Positions 59,213 through 64,000 of a DNA stretch of 64,000 nucleotides are shown here, in pieces (the first letter of the stretch is position 1; each line of letters begins with the position of its first letter). The notes beneath the pieces were generated by a model, which saw only the letters and a list, made by a program, of their open reading frames with translations, was not told where the DNA came from and did no database searches. Both the position numbers and the translations under genes were made by a program. The DNA comes from an uncultured Clostridia bacterium (GTDB lineage: Bacteria > Bacillota > Clostridia > Christensenellales > UBA1242), in NCBI GenBank assembly GCA_944382715.1, contig CALWNC010000005.1, positions 1-64,000 on the forward strand, in the 5' to 3' direction.

Positions 59213-59979
59213 TAAATGTACTTTTGGGAATTATGATACCATTTATAGGCACTACCCTTGGAAGTGCATTGGTATTTTTTATGAAAAATACACTTAATTA
59301 TAGGCTAGAAAAATTCTTTTTGGGAATTGCAGGTGGGGTAATGATATCAGCATCAATTTGGTCATTATTACTTCCCGCAATTGATTGGTCAGAAGGACTC
59401 GGCATTCCCGTATGGTTACCATCAACAATAGGACTTGTAGTTGGCTTTTTACTGCTTTTAATAATAAACGCAGTTACGGGGAAACTACAAAAAAATGGGG
59501 AAAATGATCTTTCTAAAACTAAAGACAAATCAATAATGATTTTTGCAGTAACTTTGCACAATATTCCAGAAGGACTTGCTGTGGGAGTTGCCCTTGCCGT
59601 TGCATATTTTAATGCAACCAGTTTCAGTGCAATGTCTGCATTAATGTTATCTATTGGGATTGCAATTCAAAATTTTCCAGAAGGTGCAATAGTTTCTATG
59701 CCATTAAAGAGTTGTGGAATGAGCAAGGGAAAATCATTTATGTATGGAGTTTTATCGGGAGCTGTCGAACCAATTGCTGGAATCATTGCATTTTTTATAA
59801 CTGGCTTTGTGTCTTCAATTTTACCATTTGTGTTGTCTTTTGCTGCCGGGGCTATGATTTTTGTGGTAATTAGCGAGCTTATACCAGAATCACAAGAAGG
59901 TGGTCAAGGGAACATAGCAAGCATTGGTTTTGCGTTTGGTTTTATATTGATGATGGTTTTAGATATTGCTTTAGGTTAA
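59209..59979 (+). CDS. ZIP-family metal ion transporter
   Basis: A 256-residue transporter with about eight membrane helices, of the ZupT/GufA-like bacterial ZIP group, probably importing Zn2+ or other divalent metals. Metal-site motifs are LHNIPEGLAVG (His117, Asn118, Glu121) in helix 4 and QNFPEGAIVS (Asn155, Glu158) in helix 5. A shortened, poorly charged loop (about 92-108) lies between helices 3 and 4. The AAAGGAT ribosome site is inside the upstream 11-codon ORF. Confidence 0.92.
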   Translation: MINVLLGIMIPFIGTTLGSALVFFMKNTLNYRLEKFFLGIAGGVMISASIWSLLLPAIDWSEGLGIPVWLPSTIGLVVGFLLLLIINAVTGKLQKNGENDLSKTKDKSIMIFAVTLHNIPEGLAVGVALAVAYFNATSFSAMSALMLSIGIAIQNFPEGAIVSMPLKSCGMSKGKSFMYGVLSGAVEPIAGIIAFFITGFVSSILPFVLSFAAGAMIFVVISELIPESQEGGQGNIASIGFAFGFILMMVLDIALG

Positions 59980-60042
59980 TTAAATAAAACCTAAAAATGA
60001 AAATTCATATTCATTTTAAAGAAATATTTAAATAAAAAAATT

Positions 60043-60083
60043 AAAGTTTGTCAAGAAAAAATCTTTGTCAAACTTTTTTTTAT
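60043..60083 (+). terminator. Terminator after the ZIP gene
   Basis: AAGTTTG / CAAACTT with further internal pairing (AAG/CTT), then TTTTTTTT. Confidence 0.75.
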
Positions 60084-60125
60084 TAATATTTTACAATAAA
60101 ATCATAGTTATTTGTAAATGGTTGG

Positions 60126-60134
60126 TGATATAAT
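60126..60134 (+). promoter_or_regulatory. Extended -10 promoter of the ABC/FtsX fusion genes
   Basis: TGA followed by TATAAT (60129-60134), an extended -10 element, about 34 bp upstream of the ATG, which also has an AAGGAG site. Confidence 0.5.
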
Positions 60135-60167
60135 AAAAAAGATATTTTAGTCTTTCAAGGAGAATTT

Positions 60168-62399
60168 ATGATAAAACTTGTAAATGTTTCAAAGATTTAT
60201 AATAATAGTGGAGTGCTTACTACAGGTCTACATAATATTTCACTAGAGCTTTCGAGGGGAGAAATTGTTGCAATTACTGGTGAGTCGGGTTCTGGCAAGT
60301 CAACACTTTTAAATGTGCTTACAAAAATGGATCTTTTTGATGAAGGTGAGTATTACTATAAGGGCAATGAAACTTCATATTTTGATGTAAACGATATGGA
60401 TAATTTTCGTAAAAATAAAGTCGGCTTTATTTTTCAAAATTATAATATTATTGATTCATATTCAGTGCTAGAAAATGTTATGTTGCCTTTTAAAATTAAA
60501 GGTATGGATAAGGCAACTGCAAAGACTAGAGCTATGGAACTTATTGAGAAAGTGGGACTCAAACATAGATGGAAAAATAAGGGTGTGCAGTTATCGGGTG
60601 GTGAAAAGCAAAGATGCGTTATCGCTAGGGCACTGGCGTCTGACTGTGAAATACTAGCTTGCGATGAACCAACAGGAAATCTTGACAGCAAGACAAGTGA
60701 GGAAATAATCTCATTAATTAAAGAGGTTGCAAAGGATAAACTTGTTTTAATTGTTACACATAATTTTGAACAAGTAAAGGACATTGTTACAAGAAAAATT
60801 AAAGTCCACAATGGTGAAATTGTAGAAGATACAATTTATAAATCCATGCCAGCAGATGAGGACATTCCACTAGATCTAGATTATGTTCCTTTGAAAAAGA
60901 AGATAAAAGTAAACATTGCAAAAAATAATCTAGTTAATACTCCTAAAAGAACATTTTTATCTGTGCTGGTATTTTTGTTTGTAGCAATTTTTGCTCTTAG
61001 CCTTTATCAAGCAATTTACTATATGAGAGATAATGAATTTTACTTAAATAATTTTTTATATAAAGGCGATAATAAGTTAATTGTTTATAATATAAATAAT
61101 GACCGAACGGTTAACTTAGATGATATAAAAAGTGTAACTTCTGAGTATGGTGTAAATAATTTTTATGAGCAGAGCACATATTCTGTATATTTTAATGATA
61201 TAGGCTATTCTTTAATGGTTTGTTATGAAAAAAATCCAATGTCACTCAAACTTGATGGTGGTAGACTACCAGAATCAGAAAATGAATGTGTTTTGATGAT
61301 TCCTAAAGATTATTACATTGAAGGAGAAGATTATTTAAATCAAAATTTTTCAATAAATATGTATTCTTATAATTATGAGCTTGTAAATGTTACTGACTTT
61401 ACTGTAGTTGGTTACACTTATAGAAGCGACATAACTTGTTGTATGATTACTGGCAATGACAAATTTGAAGAAATAGTTAAAATTTGTAGTATCTTTAATG
61501 GTAGCGATTCATTATATTTTAACTATGATGAGTCTACGCTTGATTGGGATAAAGAAAACGAAAGCGAAAATATTGATAATAGCGAATTTGTCACAGATTA
61601 TTTAGATATTGTGATAGAAACAAATCCAGATGATATTTATCAAACTTACTTGAATGTTATTATTGATCCAACGCTAGAGAAATCTTACTTGTTACTTGAA
61701 AGTTATTACTCTATGTATAATGAAGAAACATTTTTTGTTTCAGATATTGTATATTCAGGTTATACATTTACAGTAAGTGATACGGCATTAGATATTCAAT
61801 ATGAAGATAATGTAAGTAATACAATTTATATAGGACGAGATTTTATAAATCAAATAGAAAAAAATCCATACGAAATTTCAATCTATACTGAAAATAAAAG
61901 TTTAACTATTTCTATTTTTGAAAATATGGGCTATGTATGTGCAGATGTAAAAACATTTTCAAACGAATCATCTTTAGTTCACTTTATAACAAATCTTTGG
62001 TCTTATGTAATGATGGTGATTTCAAGTGTTGTAATAGTAATTATATATTTCATTTCATACGTAATCTTGGCAAAAATTTATACGTCAAAAAAGAAAGATT
62101 ATACAATACTTAGAACTTTGGGAATAAGTAAGAGGGATATGAAAGATATTGTTTTATATGAAGTTATGGCACAAACAATTTTTGTCAGCGTTCTTACTTA
62201 TCTTGTCTTATTTATTACAAGTAGGTTTTATATTGGTGGAGTGTTTGTAATTTTCTCTAAGATATCTATATTCTCAACAATTTTGTACTTTGTTATTATG
62301 CTAATTTTTGGATACTTCATAGCTAGGAGATTTAATTCAAAATTATTTAAATTTAGTGTAAATGCAACTTTGAAGGGAGGAGAAGCAAAAAATGATTAA
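60168..62399 (+). CDS. ABC transporter, ATPase fused to FtsX-like permease
   Basis: A 743-residue fusion. The ATPase domain (about 1-225) has Walker A GESGSGKST (38-46), the signature LSGGEKQR and Walker B ending DEPTGNLD, as in the MacB/LolD/BceA group. A membrane helix at about 262-287 is followed by a large outside domain (about 288-610), rich in Tyr, Asp and Asn, and then three C-terminal helices (about 617-735) of FtsX/MacB type. In Bacillota such transporters mostly deal with antimicrobial peptides or cell-envelope functions. It overlaps the next fusion gene by eight bases. No two-component system is seen within the window. Confidence 0.88.
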   Translation: MIKLVNVSKIYNNSGVLTTGLHNISLELSRGEIVAITGESGSGKSTLLNVLTKMDLFDEGEYYYKGNETSYFDVNDMDNFRKNKVGFIFQNYNIIDSYSVLENVMLPFKIKGMDKATAKTRAMELIEKVGLKHRWKNKGVQLSGGEKQRCVIARALASDCEILACDEPTGNLDSKTSEEIISLIKEVAKDKLVLIVTHNFEQVKDIVTRKIKVHNGEIVEDTIYKSMPADEDIPLDLDYVPLKKKIKVNIAKNNLVNTPKRTFLSVLVFLFVAIFALSLYQAIYYMRDNEFYLNNFLYKGDNKLIVYNINNDRTVNLDDIKSVTSEYGVNNFYEQSTYSVYFNDIGYSLMVCYEKNPMSLKLDGGRLPESENECVLMIPKDYYIEGEDYLNQNFSINMYSYNYELVNVTDFTVVGYTYRSDITCCMITGNDKFEEIVKICSIFNGSDSLYFNYDESTLDWDKENESENIDNSEFVTDYLDIVIETNPDDIYQTYLNVIIDPTLEKSYLLLESYYSMYNEETFFVSDIVYSGYTFTVSDTALDIQYEDNVSNTIYIGRDFINQIEKNPYEISIYTENKSLTISIFENMGYVCADVKTFSNESSLVHFITNLWSYVMMVISSVVIVIIYFISYVILAKIYTSKKKDYTILRTLGISKRDMKDIVLYEVMAQTIFVSVLTYLVLFITSRFYIGGVFVIFSKISIFSTILYFVIMLIFGYFIARRFNSKLFKFSVNATLKGGEAKND

Positions 62400-64000
62400 G
62401 ATAAATGGACTAAATAAATTTTATAATAAAGGTAAAAATAATGAAATTCATGTTATTAATAATGTTTCGCTAAATCTTCCAGATAAAGGTTTGATTACAC
62501 TTTTCGGCAAGTCTGGTAGTGGTAAAACCACTCTACTAAATGTTATTGGTGGACTTGATAGAGCAACAGGCACTTTGACTTATGATGACTTAGAACTTAA
62601 AAATTATAATATGGGCAAAATTGATAAGTATAGAAGAGAGCATATTGGATATGTATTTCAAAATTATAATTTGCTTACTGAAAAAACGGTTTGGGAAAAT
62701 CTTGAAATAGCTCTTCAAGCTGTTGACATTACGACAAAAGAAGAGGTTGAAAAGCGAATTGAGTATAGTTTAAAAGCTGTTGGCTTGTATAAATTTCGTA
62801 AAAAACCTGCGTTTGCACTTTCTGGTGGACAAATGCAAAGAGTTTCAATTGCAAGAGCACTTGTAAAGAATTCAAAGATAATAATAGCTGATGAACCAAC
62901 GGGAAATCTTGATAGTGAAAATTCTGTTGAAATTATGAACATTTTGAAAAAGATTTCTAAAAATTCACTGGTGCTTTTAGTTACACACGACAAAGAACTT
63001 GCAGAGTTCTATTCTGATAAAATTATAGAAATTTCGGATGGCAAAGTTGAAAATATTAGAGATACTTCTGACAGTGCATCACTAAGTGATAGGCTTACAG
63101 GTAATAATATATATCTTAAAGATTTACAATCTTATGAAGGGCAAACAGACAATCTAAAATATCACATTTATGTTGATGAAGGAGAACTTGAAGATTTAGA
63201 GTTTACCATTGTTAAAAAGAATAATCAGCTTTATTTAAAGTCAAATCAAAAAATTAAACTTCTTGAAGATACAAATCTTAAACTTATTGATGACCATTAC
63301 AAAGAAATCAAAAAAGATGAAGTTGAAGAAAACTTTAATTATGATACTTCTTGGTATAATGATAAAAAATCGCAAAACTTTTTTAAGCGTACCTTCGAAA
63401 ACTTAAAATTATCATTTAAAGGCTTCTTTAGGGGAAGAAAACGAACAAAATTCTTTCATTTTGCGTTTTTATTAATAGGTGCAGTTTTGGCTTTCTTAAA
63501 TATAACTTTTGCAACCTATTCAAAAATAAATATCTCAGACTTTGTTTATGATAAAGATGTCTACAGTATAGAAAATTATTATGAAATGGCTAGTAGTAAT
63601 GAGGGATATAACAAATTGAGCGAGGCTATTAATGAAGCCTTTGATGAGAATCTTATTGATGAATTTCTTCAACTTACTTCTGTCTATAACTATCGCAATT
63701 TTTATCTAAGTAGTTTTGATACAAGGGGACTTGGAGTTTATTATACGGAATTGTCCGATAAACTCATTGAAGATAGCGAGATTTTGTGTGGAAGAAGGTC
63801 TGAAACAAAATCAGAAGTTGTAATTAGTAATGTGCTTGCAGATCAAATGTTAAAAATTCTAAATTACCCATCAGCGACATATACTTCTCTTATTGGGCGT
63901 GAAATTTCTGGCAGAAGATCATCTTCAACTTGTACAATTGTTGGAATTGTAAATAAGGACTCAAAAGCAGTTTATTATAATGATACTTCAGAAAGTGCAT
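62392..64000 (+). CDS. ABC transporter ATPase-permease fusion, 3' end outside the window
   Basis: An open frame from the ATG at 62392 to the window end, 536 codons visible. The ATPase domain has Walker A GKSGSGKTT, the signature LSGGQMQR and Walker B ADEPTGNLD. A charged linker (about 220-345), a first membrane helix (about 360-382) and the start of an outside domain follow. Same plan as the upstream gene, so the two probably form a heterodimeric MacB-like transporter. The ATG overlaps the end of the previous gene, with a GGGAGG site inside it. Confidence 0.88.
   Translation, partial: MIKINGLNKFYNKGKNNEIHVINNVSLNLPDKGLITLFGKSGSGKTTLLNVIGGLDRATGTLTYDDLELKNYNMGKIDKYRREHIGYVFQNYNLLTEKTVWENLEIALQAVDITTKEEVEKRIEYSLKAVGLYKFRKKPAFALSGGQMQRVSIARALVKNSKIIIADEPTGNLDSENSVEIMNILKKISKNSLVLLVTHDKELAEFYSDKIIEISDGKVENIRDTSDSASLSDRLTGNNIYLKDLQSYEGQTDNLKYHIYVDEGELEDLEFTIVKKNNQLYLKSNQKIKLLEDTNLKLIDDHYKEIKKDEVEENFNYDTSWYNDKKSQNFFKRTFENLKLSFKGFFRGRKRTKFFHFAFLLIGAVLAFLNITFATYSKINISDFVYDKDVYSIENYYEMASSNEGYNKLSEAINEAFDENLIDEFLQLTSVYNYRNFYLSSFDTRGLGVYYTELSDKLIEDSEILCGRRSETKSEVVISNVLADQMLKILNYPSATYTSLIGREISGRRSSSTCTIVGIVNKDSKAVYYNDTSESA

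Overview
The window is AT-rich throughout (about 30% GC by eye) and gene-dense. It uses the standard bacterial code, strong AGGAGG-type ribosome sites and T-run hairpin terminators. SpoIIE directly followed by TilS (the order of the Bacillus spoIIE region), an apparent Spo0A-type promoter, an MEP-pathway IspH, 2-hydroxyacyl-CoA dehydratase activase-like proteins and a SpyCas9-like type II-A CRISPR system point to a low-GC Gram-positive anaerobe of the Bacillota, probably an uncultured Clostridia lineage. That placement is inference. I see no tRNA, rRNA, transposase or prophage genes.

Layout. 1-7,160: a large repeat-bearing cytoplasmic protein of unknown function with a small acidic partner, a HAD phosphatase/Nudix pair, a four-TM protein with an MscS channel, an SDR reductase and dephospho-CoA kinase. 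7,300-14,900: membrane proteins, a methyltransferase, a cysteine hydrolase, a class I glutamine amidotransferase, divergent aspartokinase/asd, a SHOCT membrane protein and an RsgI-like lipoprotein. 15,100-20,200: spoIIE, tilS, a 36-residue membrane peptide, an anchored protein and a zinc-ribbon protein. 20,300-29,800: a Ca2+-type P-ATPase, a RadC-like protein with a long disordered head, a heterodimeric ABC exporter and a zinc-ribbon membrane protein. 30,200-31,700: small genes including a tandem paralogous pair, then sparse DNA. 31,700-41,400: MBL hydrolase and IspH on the minus strand; divergently, an operon of two CoA-dehydratase-activase-like proteins, a (p)ppGpp synthetase whose hydrolase domain has lost its catalytic residues, and an AlkD-like protein; then a separate small (p)ppGpp hydrolase-like protein. 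41,500-49,900: gpsA and, divergent from it, a six-gene operon (release-factor-like GGQ protein, UvrD-like helicase with a repeat tail, coiled-coil protein, membrane-spanning beta-helix surface protein, small membrane protein, HAD phosphatase). 50,300-57,130: a complete type II-A CRISPR-Cas locus. 57,400-64,000: a membrane protein, a thioesterase, a ZIP metal transporter and two ABC-ATPase/FtsX-type permease fusions, the second cut by the window end.

The CRISPR locus is the best resolved system. A roughly 91-nt tracrRNA lies on the minus strand immediately upstream of cas9. Its own -35/-10 promoter overlaps the cas9 ribosome-binding site, and its anti-repeat pairs with the repeat in the S. pyogenes arrangement (6-bp lower stem, bulge, 14-bp upper stem). 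A plus-strand promoter on the other side would give a cas9 mRNA leader antisense to the whole tracrRNA. The array (eight 36-nt repeats, seven 30-nt spacers) has a promoter overlapping the csn2 stop codon, a leader segment that is an exact 12-nt reverse complement of repeat 1, and a CTTTGAG motif at the leader-repeat junction.

Two other candidates stand out. One is the division of (p)ppGpp metabolism between a synthetase-only Rel and a separate small hydrolase about 1 kb downstream. The other is the GGQ-factor/helicase/beta-helix operon, which matches no system I know. Base positions were read by eye and short motifs may be off by one or two bases.
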